From Pseudomonadota bacterium (GTDB taxonomy: Bacteria; Pseudomonadota; Gammaproteobacteria; Xanthomonadales; Xanthomonadaceae), in NCBI GenBank assembly GCA_023430045.1, contig JAEZCF010000021.1:1-44370 (forward strand): 44,370 bases of DNA, written 5' to 3'. The position numbers and the translations under genes were made by a program. The notes beneath the pieces were generated by a model, which searched no databases, was not told where the DNA came from, and worked only from the letters and a program-made list of their open reading frames with translations. This document shows, one piece after another, positions 16,404-25,730 of this stretch (positions are counted from its first letter, which is position 1; each line of letters opens with the position of its first letter).

Positions 16404-18629
16404 ATGCGCCATCTGTTCGCCAGCCTTGCCCTGATGCTCGCCGCCACGACCACCGCCCACGCCGAAAAGCTCACCCTTGAAGCCATCACCGGCTCGCAGC
16501 CGTTGTCCGGGCCGACGTTGATGAAGCCCAAGGTGGCGCCGGATGGCTCGCAGGTCGGCTTCCTGCGCGGCAAGGACAGCGACCGCAACCAGCTCGATCT
16601 GTGGACCTACGATATCGGCAGCGGGCAGACCCGCGTGCTGGTGGATTCCAAGGTGGTGCTGCCCGGAACGGAAACGCTCAGTGACGAGGAAAAGGCCCGC
16701 CGCGAGCGCCAGCGCATCGCGGCGATGAGCGGCATCGTCGATTACCAGTGGTCGCCGGATGCCAGGACGCTGCTGTTCCCGCTCGGCGGCGAACTGTATC
16801 TGTACGACCTGCAGAAGCAGGGCGCGGCAGCCGTCCGCCAGCTGACCCATGGCGAAGGATTCGCCACCGATGCCAAACTTTCCCCGAAAGGCGGCTTCGT
16901 CAGCTTCATCCGCGCGCGCAACCTGTGGGTGATCGACCTGGCCAGCGGCGAGCAGCGCCAGCTGACGCGCGATGGCAGCACGACCATCGGCAACGGTGTT
17001 GCCGAATTCGTCGCCGACGAGGAAATGGACCGGCATACGGGCTACTGGTGGGCGCCGGATGATTCGGCGATCGCCTTTGCCCGCATCGACGAGAGTCCGG
17101 TGCCGGTGCAGAAGCGGTACGAGGTCTACCCCGACCGCACCGACGTGATCGAGCAGCGTTATCCGGCCGCCGGCGATGCCAATGTGCGCGTGCAGCTGGG
17201 CGTGATCGCGCCAACCCTTGGCGCCGAACCGCGCTGGATCGACCTCGGCCGGGAACAGGATATCTACCTTGCGCGTGTGGACTGGCGGGATCCGCAGCAC
17301 CTGAGCTTTCAGCGCCAGTCCCGCGACCAGAAGCAGCTGGAACTGGTGGAGGCGGATCTGCAGTCCGGCGCGCAGCGTCTGCTGGTGCGCGAGACCAGCC
17401 CCACCTGGGTACCGTTGCACAACAGCCTGCGATTTCTCGAAGACGGCAGCTTCCTGTGGTCGTCCGAACGGACCGGTTTCCAGCACCTGTACCGCATCGA
17501 TTCCGCCGGCAAGGCACATGCGTTGACCTCCGGCAAATGGCCGGTGGATGAACTCCTGGCCGTGGATGAAGCCGCGGGCACGGTGTATTTCCGGGCCGGT
17601 ATCGAATCGCCACGCGAAAGCGGCATCTACAGTGTCGCGCTGCAGGGTGGAACACCGACGCAGCTGTCGAAGACGCCGGGCATGCACAGCGCCAGCTTCG
17701 CGCGCAATGCCAGCGTCTACGTGGACAGCTGGTCCAACAGCAGCACCCCGCCGCAGATCGAACTGTTCCGTGCCAACGGCGAGAAGATCGCCACGCTGGT
17801 GGAGAACAACCTGGACGATCCGGCGCATCCGTATGCGCGCTACAAGGATGCGCAGCTGCCCGTGGAGTTCGGTACGCTGACTGCGGCCGATGGGCGCACG
17901 CCGCTGCATTACAGCGTGATCAAGCCGACGGGCTTCGATGCATCCAGGCGCTATCCGGTTGCGGTGTACGTATACGGCGGCCCGGCCTCACAGACGGTCA
18001 CGAACGCGTGGCCGGGGCGTGGCGACCATCTGTTCAACCAGTACCTGGCCCAGAACGGCTACGTGGTGTTTTCGCTGGACAACCGCGGTACGCCGCGACG
18101 TGGCCGCGATTTCGGTGGTGCGCTGTATGCGAAGCAGGGAACGGTGGAAGTGGCCGACCAGCTGCGCGGCGTGGAATGGCTGGAAAAGCAGCCCTGGGTG
18201 GACCCGGCTCGGATCGGCGTGCAGGGCTGGTCGAACGGCGGCTACATGACGCTGATGCTGCTGGCCAAGGCATCCAACCGCTATGCCTGTGGCGTGGCCG
18301 GCGCACCGGTCACCGACTGGGGGCTCTACGACACCCATTACACCGAACGCTACATGGACCTGCCGGCGCGCAACGAAGCCGGCTATGCCGAAGCGCGTGT
18401 GCTGACCCACATCGACGGCCTGCGCTCGCGCCTGCTGCTGATCCACGGCATGGCCGACGACAACGTGCTCTTCAGCAATTCCACCGTGCTGATGAGTGCG
18501 CTGCAGAAGCGTGGACAGCCCTTCGAGCTGATGACCTATCCAGGTGCCAAGCACGGATTGTCCGGTGCCGATGCGCTGCACCGTTACCGGGTTGCCGAGG
18601 ATTTCCTGGGGCGCTGCCTGAAGCCGTGA
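16404..18629 (+). CDS. dpp4: Dipeptidyl peptidase IV (S9B)
   Basis: A 741-residue serine peptidase that releases Xaa-Pro dipeptides from peptide N-termini. The signal peptide is cleaved after AHA (residue 20), so it acts in the periplasm. The beta-propeller domain carries the amino-terminus-binding acidic motif DEEMDRHTGYWW (D205-E206-E207). The hydrolase domain has the nucleophile Ser610 in GWSNGGY, Asp685 in GMADDNV and His717 in GAKHGLS. Length and numbering match the structurally known S. maltophilia enzyme. The next gene encodes another exported peptidase-like protein. The 227-bp gap before it contains no gene, only a weak GTAG-type palindrome near 16211. Confidence 0.97.
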   Translation: MRHLFASLALMLAATTTAHAEKLTLEAITGSQPLSGPTLMKPKVAPDGSQVGFLRGKDSDRNQLDLWTYDIGSGQTRVLVDSKVVLPGTETLSDEEKARRERQRIAAMSGIVDYQWSPDARTLLFPLGGELYLYDLQKQGAAAVRQLTHGEGFATDAKLSPKGGFVSFIRARNLWVIDLASGEQRQLTRDGSTTIGNGVAEFVADEEMDRHTGYWWAPDDSAIAFARIDESPVPVQKRYEVYPDRTDVIEQRYPAAGDANVRVQLGVIAPTLGAEPRWIDLGREQDIYLARVDWRDPQHLSFQRQSRDQKQLELVEADLQSGAQRLLVRETSPTWVPLHNSLRFLEDGSFLWSSERTGFQHLYRIDSAGKAHALTSGKWPVDELLAVDEAAGTVYFRAGIESPRESGIYSVALQGGTPTQLSKTPGMHSASFARNASVYVDSWSNSSTPPQIELFRANGEKIATLVENNLDDPAHPYARYKDAQLPVEFGTLTAADGRTPLHYSVIKPTGFDASRRYPVAVYVYGGPASQTVTNAWPGRGDHLFNQYLAQNGYVVFSLDNRGTPRRGRDFGGALYAKQGTVEVADQLRGVEWLEKQPWVDPARIGVQGWSNGGYMTLMLLAKASNRYACGVAGAPVTDWGLYDTHYTERYMDLPARNEAGYAEARVLTHIDGLRSRLLLIHGMADDNVLFSNSTVLMSALQKRGQPFELMTYPGAKHGLSGADALHRYRVAEDFLGRCLKP

Positions 18630-18728
18630 GGATGTCGTGGCAACGGCCGGTGCCGTGACCTCCGGCCGATTGCCCGCGCGCAGCCGAATGCGTAGGGTGC
18701 AGGCATTGCCCGAACCCGGAGTTTCCCG

Positions 18729-20528
18729 ATGAAGCCGCTTGTCCTTGCCGTCGCCCTGGCCCTGGGGGCCGCTCCGTTGTTCAGCGCGCCACAGACTGCG
18801 TTTGCCGCACCGGCCGCCAAAGCGGCGGCGAAGAAACCCGCTGCTGCGCCGGCCTGGGTCGCGCGCAGCAATCAGCTGGCGCAGATCCTGCTGGATGCGC
18901 AGGGCCCGTTCCGCCCGGAGGAGACCGGCTTCTTTGGCGTTCCAGGGTATGACGACAAGGTGGCCGACCTGGGTCCGGACAACGGCAGGCGCTACCGCGA
19001 GGCGACGGCGAAGGCGCGTTCGGAACTGCAGTCCAGGCTGGCCGTCGAGAAGGATCCGAACGTCCGCCAGGACCTGGAGATCATGATCGCCGCTGCCGGT
19101 GAGAACATCGAAGGCAGCGAGCTCAACGAGAAGTATTTCCTGCCTTGGAGCGATGCGCCGCAGACCGTTTTCAGCGGCCTGAACCTGCTGTTGTCAGATC
19201 AGGTTCCGGCAGAGCGGCGGGCCAGGGCGGTCGATCGCCTGAAGGCGTATGCCGGCCTGCAGCCGGGCGGTACCGCGCTGACCACGCTCGCCCGCCAGCG
19301 TTATGAGGAGCGCCTGTCCAACAGCGCGCTGCTGCAGCCGACGAAGATCGAAGTGCAGCAGTCGCTGGACAACGTGGACACCTACATCAGTGGCATCGAG
19401 TCGCTGCTGAAGAAGTACCAGATGACCGGTGCCGACGAGGCGATGAAGACCCTTGCCGGCCAGCTGAAGGATTACGCGGCGTGGACCCGTGCCGACGTGC
19501 TGCCGAAGGCCCGCGAGGATGCCCGTCTACCGGCCCCGGTATATGCGTACCAGCTGAAGACCGTCGGCATCGATATCGATCCGAAGTTGCTGATGCAGCG
19601 CGCGCAGCTGGAGTTCATGGAAACCCGTTCGGCCATGCGCCAGCTCGCCCCGCTGGTGGCCCAGGCCAAGGGACTGAAGGTCGCCGATCCCACCGATCCG
19701 GTGGCGGTGGTGCGCGCGCTGAAGCAGGACACCATTCCCAACGACCAGCTGGAAGCGCATTACCGCAAGGTCATCGATGCGATCGATCCGCTGATCCACG
19801 AACACCGCATTGTCGACGTACCGCAGCGGCCGATGCAGATGCGCCTGGGATCGGCCGCTGAAAGCGCCGCCAGCCCGGCACCGCATTTCCTGCCGGCACC
19901 GCTGGTCAACAACACCGGGCAGCAGGGTACGTTCGTGCTGCCGCTGGGCAACCCGGCGGCGGGTGAGGGCGCGCAGTACGACGATTTCAACTTTGGTTCG
20001 GCGGCCTGGACGCTGAGCGCGCACGAAGGGCGACCGGGCCACGAACTGCAGTTCACCGCGATGGTGGAGCGGGGCATTTCGCTGGCACGCACCATGTTCG
20101 CCTTCAATTCGGTGAACGTGGAAGGCTGGGCGCTGTATGCGGAAGCGGAAATGGTGCCGTATGAGCCCCTGGACGGCCAGCTGATCGCGCTGCAGTTCCG
20201 CTTGCTGCGCGCGGCCCGCGCGATGCTGGATCCGATGCTCAACCTGGGCCTGACCGATCGTGCCAATGCCGAGCGTGTGCTGATCGACGAGGTGGGCCTG
20301 TCGAAGGCGATGGCCACCCAGGAGCTGGATCGCTACATGGTGCGCATGCCCGGCCAGGCTGGCAGCTACTTCTACGGCTACACGCGCATTCTGGAACTGC
20401 GGATGCAGACCGAACTGGCGATGGGCGCGAAGTTCGACCGCCTCGCGTTCAACAATTTCCTGCTGGACCAGGGCCTGCTGCCGCCGGACCAGCTGACCAA
20501 GGCGGTCAACGAAGTCTTCGTCAAGTAA
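18729..20528 (+). CDS. DUF885 family exported metallopeptidase-like protein
   Basis: A 599-residue protein starting at the ATG at 18729 with GGAG upstream. It has a signal peptide (cleavage probably after TAFA, residue about 26) and an Ala/Lys/Pro linker. The helical DUF885 domain contains the zinc-site motif HEGRPGH (432-438), followed by EGWALYAE about 30 residues later, which probably supplies the third ligand. The C-terminal part has SYFYGYTRILELR, typical of the family. Family members are thought to be peptidases but substrates are mostly unknown. Beside DPP IV, a role in periplasmic peptide breakdown is a reasonable inference. A 42-bp palindrome begins 10 bp after the stop. Confidence 0.9.
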   Translation: MKPLVLAVALALGAAPLFSAPQTAFAAPAAKAAAKKPAAAPAWVARSNQLAQILLDAQGPFRPEETGFFGVPGYDDKVADLGPDNGRRYREATAKARSELQSRLAVEKDPNVRQDLEIMIAAAGENIEGSELNEKYFLPWSDAPQTVFSGLNLLLSDQVPAERRARAVDRLKAYAGLQPGGTALTTLARQRYEERLSNSALLQPTKIEVQQSLDNVDTYISGIESLLKKYQMTGADEAMKTLAGQLKDYAAWTRADVLPKAREDARLPAPVYAYQLKTVGIDIDPKLLMQRAQLEFMETRSAMRQLAPLVAQAKGLKVADPTDPVAVVRALKQDTIPNDQLEAHYRKVIDAIDPLIHEHRIVDVPQRPMQMRLGSAAESAASPAPHFLPAPLVNNTGQQGTFVLPLGNPAAGEGAQYDDFNFGSAAWTLSAHEGRPGHELQFTAMVERGISLARTMFAFNSVNVEGWALYAEAEMVPYEPLDGQLIALQFRLLRAARAMLDPMLNLGLTDRANAERVLIDEVGLSKAMATQELDRYMVRMPGQAGSYFYGYTRILELRMQTELAMGAKFDRLAFNNFLLDQGLLPPDQLTKAVNEVFVK

Positions 20529-20538
20529 CCCGAAAAAG

Positions 20539-20580
20539 GGGGACGGAGGAAGTTAATTGCAAATAACTTCCTCCGTCCCC
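20539..20580. repeat. 42-bp palindrome, copy C
   Basis: This is the most perfect copy: both arms read GGGGACGGAGGAAGTTA from their outer ends. It is flanked by AAAAA on the left and ATTTTTT on the right. It sits between two convergent genes (10 bp after the DUF885 stop, 25 bp from the lipoprotein stop) and should terminate transcription from both sides. Confidence 0.9.
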
Positions 20581-20605
20581 ATTTTTTGCGTGCGCGTCCG
20601 GCGGT

Positions 20606-21034
20606 TCAGCGCTGGGGCGCGGGGGGATTGGGTACCCAGATGGCGACGCCGGCGGCGCGACGCTGGGTCGTCGGGATGCCCACGCCCAGTCCGCCACCAA
20701 CGTGCGAACCATAGCTGCCGGCGCCGACCGACATGCCCACCGGTGAGCCGCTGGAACCGACGCCCATCAGCAGCACGCCGTTGGCACCCAGTGCGGCGGC
20801 TTCACGCTTCAGGCGCGCCACGGCTGCATCGGTCTGTCCCTGCGTGCCGAAGCCCACGGCGCTGGACGATTCCAGCTGGGCGATTTCCATCGAACCGGCC
20901 GGCGGCGTGGAATAGATCTGAACCAGTGCCGGGTCGATCGGCGCACGCGCCTGGCCCAGCATCACCTTGGACGTACTGGCACAGCCGGCCGCGACCAGCA
21001 GCACGGTCGCCATCGCAGCCCAGCGCATCTTCAT
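20606..21034 (-). CDS. Small glycine-rich lipoprotein
   Basis: The ATG at 21034 has AAGAGG 6 nt upstream and gives 142 residues. The ATG at 21049 adds five residues and cannot be excluded. The lipobox is VAAGC. The mature part contains IYSTPPAGSMEIAQLESSS, then a stretch on accumulating reactive or redundant units (LKREAAALGANGVLLMGVG) and a Gly/Ser-rich tail. The LGANGVLL pattern resembles small envelope lipoproteins of the DUF4156 kind, but I am not sure of the family. It is convergent with the DUF885 gene. Confidence 0.8.
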   Translation of the reverse strand: MKMRWAAMATVLLVAAGCASTSKVMLGQARAPIDPALVQIYSTPPAGSMEIAQLESSSAVGFGTQGQTDAAVARLKREAAALGANGVLLMGVGSSGSPVGMSVGAGSYGSHVGGGLGVGIPTTQRRAAGVAIWVPNPPAPQR

Positions 21035-21232
21035 CGCATGCCTCTTCATTGCCTGAACCCCTGTGTGGAAGGAACAGATGATCGGTCCCTCGATCTGAAT
21101 CGAGCCCAACGCATGGGCCCTGCACTGATCACGCTAGCATCGGCCGGGTGAGTGCCGCGGCAAGCCGCGAAGGCCTATCCCGCATCCGTACGAACGGCTA
21201 TGGTGGCCGAAACCATCGGCGAGGGGCGGGGC

Positions 21233-21481
21233 ATGGGTCTGATCAGTCTGTTATGGGGCATCGTGGCGTTGCTGTGGATGGTCGTCGCGCTGGTGCCGCT
21301 GCTCGGCTGGGGCAACTGGTTCCTGATCCCGTTCGCTACGGTTGGCGCGATCATCGCGGCGATCGGTCTGCTGTTCACCCACCCCAGCCGACGCAGCCGC
21401 GCCTGGACCGGGCTCATCCTGAACGGCATCGTGATCGTGGTCGGAATCTTCCGGCTGGGACTGGGAGGCGGCGTCATCTGA
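21233..21481 (+). CDS. Small two-span membrane protein
   Basis: An 82-residue protein. The ATG at 21233 follows GAGGGGCGGGGC; codons open upstream lack a ribosome binding site. Hydrophobic segments cover about residues 3-45 (two closely spaced or one long hairpin: LWGIVALLWMVVALVPLLG and WFLIPFATVGAIIAAIGLLF) and 62-75. A short basic loop HPSRRSRAW separates them. No known catalytic motif is seen; function unknown. Confidence 0.7.
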   Translation: MGLISLLWGIVALLWMVVALVPLLGWGNWFLIPFATVGAIIAAIGLLFTHPSRRSRAWTGLILNGIVIVVGIFRLGLGGGVI

Positions 21482-21489
21482 CGATCCCC

Positions 21490-21508
21490 GTGCGACCGTC
21501 GGTCGCAC
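21490..21508. repeat. Perfect hairpin between genes
   Basis: GTGCGACC, GTC, GGTCGCAC is a perfect 8-bp stem with a 3-nt loop, 8 bp past the small membrane gene. It has the same design as the GTGACGACC family but one base pair fewer. There is no T-run, so intrinsic termination is doubtful. Confidence 0.55.
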
Positions 21509-21535
21509 CGGTCCGGGCAATGGCCAGCGTGGGCG

Positions 21536-21541
21536 TACAAT
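21536..21541 (+). promoter_or_regulatory. Probable -10 element of the bestrophin gene
   Basis: TACAAT lies 66 bp before the chosen ATG and is the only A+T-rich hexamer in the gap. No convincing -35 is seen. Confidence 0.35.
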
Positions 21542-21607
21542 GGCGCATCCGTCGATCGCGCCGCCATGCGCGCCGTTCCCGGTGCCCGGCGCCTCTTCCC
21601 GCATCCG

Positions 21608-22525
21608 ATGATCATCCGTCCACGTCCCCACGGCTGGCAGCTCCTGTACATTCTGCGCGGCTCCATCGTGCCCGCGGTGGCGCCCAAGGTGCTGGCCATC
21701 CTGCTGCTCGCCGTCGCCGTCGCCGCCGTGGTGGAAATCGGCCGTCCACCCGGCATCGAGCGGATATCGTCGGCGCCGTTCGCCCTGCTGGGCCTGGTGC
21801 TGTCGATCTTCCTCAGTTTCCGCAACAACGCCTGCCATGAGCGCTGGTGGGAAGGGCGCCGGCTGTGGGGGCAGCTGATCTTCGAATCCCGCTCGCTGTC
21901 CCGCCTGGTCCATCAGGTGCTGCATGACGATGCCCCACGCCGCCAGCGCATCGGCTACCTGTTGATCGCGTTCGCACAGGCATTGGCCGCCGGCCTGCGC
22001 GACAACGACATGGCGCTGGCGGCGCGGCCCTGGCTGGAAGAAGCGCAGCGCACCGCGCTGGCCGGACGCTGCAACCTTCTCGACGCGTTGCTGTCGATGA
22101 TCGCTGCCGAGCTGGCTGTGCCGCTGCGCGACGGGCAGCTGCCGCCGATCCTCTATGCGCAGTGCGAAGAGCGCCTGCATGCGTTGTCGTCGATACAGGC
22201 CGGCTGCGAGCGCATCCATTCCACCCCGTTGCCGTTCGCGTACACGCTGCTGCTGCACCGCTGCGCATGGCTGTTCTGCGTGCTGTTGCCGTTCGGCCTG
22301 GCGAGCTCGATGGGCTGGGCCACACCCGTGCTGTCGGCGGTGCTTGCCTATGCATTCTTTGGCCTGGACCAGCTGGGCGAAGAGATGGAAGAGCCCTTTG
22401 GCACCGAGCCCAACGACCTCCCGCTGGACGCCATGGTGCGCACGGTGGAGATCGACCAGCTCGACGCCCTCGGCCATCGTCCGCTGCCCGAACCCCTGCT
22501 GCCGCGCGATTATCTGCTGCAGTAA
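21608..22525 (+). CDS. Bestrophin family ion channel (YneE-like)
   Basis: A 305-residue protein from the ATG at 21608; 14 further codons upstream are open but not supported. The start region RPHGWQLLYILRGSI, the signature NNACHERWWEGRRLWG (about 72-87), RLVHQVL and the C-terminal EEMEEPFGTEPNDLPLD are all typical of bacterial bestrophins. These form pentameric anion or cation channels in the inner membrane. Two hydrophobic hairpins (about 28-72 and 215-260) match the four-helix fold. Physiological role unknown. It lies 23 bp upstream of hemB and may be co-transcribed with it. Confidence 0.9.
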   Translation: MIIRPRPHGWQLLYILRGSIVPAVAPKVLAILLLAVAVAAVVEIGRPPGIERISSAPFALLGLVLSIFLSFRNNACHERWWEGRRLWGQLIFESRSLSRLVHQVLHDDAPRRQRIGYLLIAFAQALAAGLRDNDMALAARPWLEEAQRTALAGRCNLLDALLSMIAAELAVPLRDGQLPPILYAQCEERLHALSSIQAGCERIHSTPLPFAYTLLLHRCAWLFCVLLPFGLASSMGWATPVLSAVLAYAFFGLDQLGEEMEEPFGTEPNDLPLDAMVRTVEIDQLDALGHRPLPEPLLPRDYLLQ

Positions 22526-22548
22526 CCGTCATTTCCACGGAGTCTTTC

Positions 22549-23538
22549 ATGTCCCATCCCCACTACCGCCCCCGCCGCATGCGCCGCGATGATTTTTCCC
22601 GTCGCCTGATGCGCGAGAACACGCTCACCGCCGACGACCTCATCCATCCGGTGTTTGTGCATGAAATGGCCAACCGCACGGCCGTGCCGTCGATGCCGGG
22701 CGTGGAGCGGCTGTCCATCGAAGCGTTGTTGAGGACGGGCGAAGAAGCGCTGGAACTTGGCATTCCGGTCATCGACATCTTCCCGGTGATCGACCCTTCG
22801 CGAAAGTCATTGGATGCCGAAGCGGCCTGGGATGACGACGGCCTGGCCCAGCGCGCGGTGCGTGCGCTCAAGCAGCGTTTCCCGGAGCTGGGCGTGATGA
22901 CCGATGTAGCGCTGGACCCGTACACCACGCATGGACAGGACGGCATCATCGACGACAGCGGCTACGTGCTCAACGACATCACCGTCGACGCGCTGGTGAA
23001 GCAGTCGGTATCGCATGCGCAGGCCGGCGTGGACGTGATTTCGCCCTCGGACATGATGGATGGACGCATCGGTGCGATCCGTCGCGGGCTGGATGAAGCG
23101 GGTTTCACCAATACCCGCATCATGGCCTATTCGGCCAAGTATGCGTCGGCGTTCTACGGCCCGTTCCGCGATGCGGTGGGCAGTGCCGGCAGCCTCGGCA
23201 AGGCGGACAAGAAGACCTACCAGATGGACCCGGCCAATGGTGACGAGGCCCTGCGCGAGATCGCACTGGACCTGGAGGAAGGCGCGGACATGGTGATGGT
23301 GAAGCCGGGCCTGCCCTATCTGGATGTGGTGCGACGGGTGAAGGAAACCTTTGGCGTACCGACCTTCGCCTACCAGGTGAGTGGCGAGTACGCGATGCTG
23401 AAGGCCGCTGCGGCCAACGGCTGGCTGGACGAGCGGGCCTGCGTGCTGGAATCGCTGATGTGCTTCAAGCGCGCCGGTGCCGACGGCGTACTGACCTATT
23501 TCGCGCCGCAGGTGGCGCGCTGGCTCCGCGAACGCTGA
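22549..23538 (+). CDS. hemB: Delta-aminolevulinic acid dehydratase (porphobilinogen synthase)
   Basis: A 329-residue enzyme that condenses two 5-aminolevulinate molecules to porphobilinogen in haem synthesis. ACGGAG precedes the ATG at 22549. The active-site lysines are K197 (AYSAKYASAFYGPF) and K252 (MVKPGLPYLD, the Schiff-base residue). The metal-site segment reads DVALDPYTTHGQDG, with aspartates instead of the three cysteines of zinc enzymes, so it should be the magnesium-dependent, zinc-independent type known from Pseudomonas aeruginosa. Length and motifs are complete. Confidence 0.97.
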   Translation: MSHPHYRPRRMRRDDFSRRLMRENTLTADDLIHPVFVHEMANRTAVPSMPGVERLSIEALLRTGEEALELGIPVIDIFPVIDPSRKSLDAEAAWDDDGLAQRAVRALKQRFPELGVMTDVALDPYTTHGQDGIIDDSGYVLNDITVDALVKQSVSHAQAGVDVISPSDMMDGRIGAIRRGLDEAGFTNTRIMAYSAKYASAFYGPFRDAVGSAGSLGKADKKTYQMDPANGDEALREIALDLEEGADMVMVKPGLPYLDVVRRVKETFGVPTFAYQVSGEYAMLKAAAANGWLDERACVLESLMCFKRAGADGVLTYFAPQVARWLRER

Positions 23539-23566
23539 CAATAACGGCTACGAAGAGGAGCGCGCG

Positions 23567-23836
23567 ATGGAGATCCTGGGAACGGGACATTGGATGATCT
23601 GGATCACCGGCGTGGTGATTTTCGGTGCGTTGATCCTGTGGCTGGCGCGCGCCGCTTACCGTGCGGGCAAGCGTCCGCCCGAACAGCCCTCGGCGGCCGC
23701 GCGCCTTGCCCGTGAACTGCAGCTGCCGCAGGAACTGCAGGTGGAGCTGGCCGCACTGCACCAGCGCGCCGAGCAGGGCCGGATCAGCGAAGCGGAGTAC
23801 GAACGCCTGCGCGCGGAACTGCTGGCCCGGCGCTAG
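23567..23836 (+). CDS. Small membrane protein with SHOCT-like C-terminus
   Basis: An 89-residue protein, 28 bp after hemB, with GAAGAGGAG as ribosome binding site. One hydrophobic span (WMIWITGVVIFGALILWLA, about 9-27) is followed by a basic linker. A short amphipathic segment ends in LHQRAEQGRISEAEYERLRAEL, which matches the SHOCT motif pattern (short C-terminal domain that mediates oligomerisation). Function unknown. Confidence 0.8.
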   Translation: MEILGTGHWMIWITGVVIFGALILWLARAAYRAGKRPPEQPSAAARLARELQLPQELQVELAALHQRAEQGRISEAEYERLRAELLARR

Positions 23837-23901
23837 CGGAACACCGCGCGTGCCACGTCACGCCATAGTCGCGGGAACGTACCGCTGCCCGGCACAGGGC
23901 G

Positions 23902-24816
23902 TCAGCGCGCGACACATGGTGCCGTCGCCACCTGCGGCGCGCGCACCCGGTACACATCGCTGCCCCCGGCCCGGGGGGCCCGCACGCTGTTGCTGGAGAG
24001 CAGCAGTTCGCCAGGCTTGGCGTTGTCGATCACGCCACCGGACGTCTGTCCCTCGGCTGTGTTGAACGAGATATCGACCGGCTGCAGCCCCGCAGCGGTC
24101 CATGCACAGGCGCTGCTCCACAGCCGTGACTGCCCGCCACTGGCGCGGCTGAAAACGATCGCACCGCCGTCGCCCAGCCAATCGCCATCGATCTCATCGT
24201 CTTCGCTGTTCAATGCCTGCAGCGGCTCGGCGATGCCTGCCACGCCCTGCACCATTGATGCAACGAACAGGTCGAATCCGCGCCCGCTCCCGGCATGGCG
24301 GGCGAACAACAGCCGGCTGCCGTCCACGCTGAGCGCCGGCCCCCGCCCTGCCACGTGGCTGCCATCCACATCCGTCAGTGGTTCCACAGCCCCCACCGTG
24401 CCATCGGCCGCGATGGCGGCGCGGTACAGCGCCAACGGCACGTCGCCGGACCGGCTCGCCGCCTTTGCTTCCCCGGCGCGTGACGGCTGGCGGTCCGACG
24501 CGAACAGCAGCCAGCGACCGTCCCGGGTGATGTAGGGATCCCGTTCGTCGCCGGGCCCATTAAGCGCCAGCGGCACGGCGTCCTGCCAACGCCCATCGCG
24601 CAGCGTGGCCTGCCAGAGGTCCAGTCCACCGGCTCCGCCGGGCCGGTCGCTGGCGAATACGATCCGCGTGCCATCGGGCGACAGGGTGGCGCGACCCTCG
24701 TTGGCGCGCGTGGAGACCACGCCCATGCCCTCGATGCCGTATTCGCTCAACGCCATCGCCACGGGGGCGCAGAGTAGACTGGTGGCAAGCACCAGCAGGG
24801 GCAGGGCAGATCGCAT
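23902..24816 (-). CDS. Exported PD40 (TolB-like) beta-propeller protein
   Basis: A 304-residue protein. The ATG at 24816 starts a clear signal peptide (SALPLLVLATSLLCAPVAMA). Four or more WD40-like PD40 blades follow, recognisable by the repeats ATLSPDGTRIVFASDR, YITRDGRWLLFASDR and ALSVDGSRLLFARH. Such propellers usually bind proteins or peptidoglycan-associated partners, as TolB does. No peptidase domain is attached. It is divergent from aroE. Function beyond binding is unknown. Confidence 0.8.
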   Translation of the reverse strand: MRSALPLLVLATSLLCAPVAMALSEYGIEGMGVVSTRANEGRATLSPDGTRIVFASDRPGGAGGLDLWQATLRDGRWQDAVPLALNGPGDERDPYITRDGRWLLFASDRQPSRAGEAKAASRSGDVPLALYRAAIAADGTVGAVEPLTDVDGSHVAGRGPALSVDGSRLLFARHAGSGRGFDLFVASMVQGVAGIAEPLQALNSEDDEIDGDWLGDGGAIVFSRASGGQSRLWSSACAWTAAGLQPVDISFNTAEGQTSGGVIDNAKPGELLLSSNSVRAPRAGGSDVYRVRAPQVATAPCVAR

Positions 24817-24882
24817 CGTCCGGGTCCATGCAGTACGGGAGGCCCAGTGTAGGGCGTCCCATCCGAACCATTCGAGGATTCC

Positions 24883-25728
24883 ATGACCGATCGCTACGCT
24901 GTCTTTGGCCACCCCGTCGCCCATTCCAAATCACCGGACATCCATGCCGCATTCGGCAGGCAGGAAGGCATCGCCGTGGACTACCGCGCCATCGACGCCA
25001 GCCCGGAAACCTTCGTAGCCGCACTGGAAGCATTTGCCGCCGACGGTGGTGTGGGCGCCAACGTGACCCTGCCGCACAAGGAGGCGGCATTCGCGCTGTG
25101 CACCACCCGAACCGCGCGCGCCACCCGCGCCGGCTCGGTCAATACGCTGCTGCGCAAGGGCGACCGCTGGCATGGCGACACCACCGACGGCGCCGGCCTG
25201 GTACGCGACCTCACCGACCGGCATGGGCTGGACCTGCGCGGTCGCCGCGTGCTGCTGCTGGGCGCGGGTGGTTCGGCACGCAGCGTGGCGCCTTCCCTGC
25301 TGGATGCGGGCATCCTGGAGCTGGTGGTGGTGAACCGCACCCCGGAACGCGCCGATGAACTGATCGACGCCATGAGCGAACCGGGCCGTGCGCTGAGCCG
25401 TTACTGGGAAGACCTTGGCGAGATCGGCGACTTCGAACTGATCGTCAATGCCACTTCCGCCGGCCGCGACCGCGACGCGACCTTCAGGCTGCCGCTGTCG
25501 CTGGTCAACAGCATGACCACAGCGGTGGACCTCAACTACGGCGACGCCGCCATCGCCTTCCTGGCCTGGGCGCGTTCGGCATCGTGCCGGAACGTCGTCG
25601 ATGGCCTCGGCATGCTGGTTGAACAGGCCGCCGAAAGCTTCCAGCAGTGGCATGAAGTGCGCCCGCAGACCACTGCGGTGTACGCGCATCTGAATGCCCA
25701 GGCGAACGGCCTGGCCGGCGAGGACTGA
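24883..25728 (+). CDS. aroE: Shikimate dehydrogenase
   Basis: A 281-residue enzyme reducing 3-dehydroshikimate to shikimate with NADPH in aromatic amino-acid synthesis. The shikimate-binding HSKSP and the catalytic lysine in NVTLPHK are present. GDTTDGAGL and the NADP loop GAGGSARS follow, then NRTPERA and NATSAG, and the closing GLGMLVEQAAESFQQW. All motifs of classical AroE are intact. A small membrane gene starts 2 nt after the stop, so they are probably one transcript. Confidence 0.97.
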   Translation: MTDRYAVFGHPVAHSKSPDIHAAFGRQEGIAVDYRAIDASPETFVAALEAFAADGGVGANVTLPHKEAAFALCTTRTARATRAGSVNTLLRKGDRWHGDTTDGAGLVRDLTDRHGLDLRGRRVLLLGAGGSARSVAPSLLDAGILELVVVNRTPERADELIDAMSEPGRALSRYWEDLGEIGDFELIVNATSAGRDRDATFRLPLSLVNSMTTAVDLNYGDAAIAFLAWARSASCRNVVDGLGMLVEQAAESFQQWHEVRPQTTAVYAHLNAQANGLAGED

Positions 25729-25730
25729 GC

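Noticed and set aside
16002..17909. 635-codon frame antisense to DPP IV
   Set aside because: The sense strand encodes a fully conserved enzyme; the antisense frame is rich in Arg/His/Gln, as expected of a shadow.
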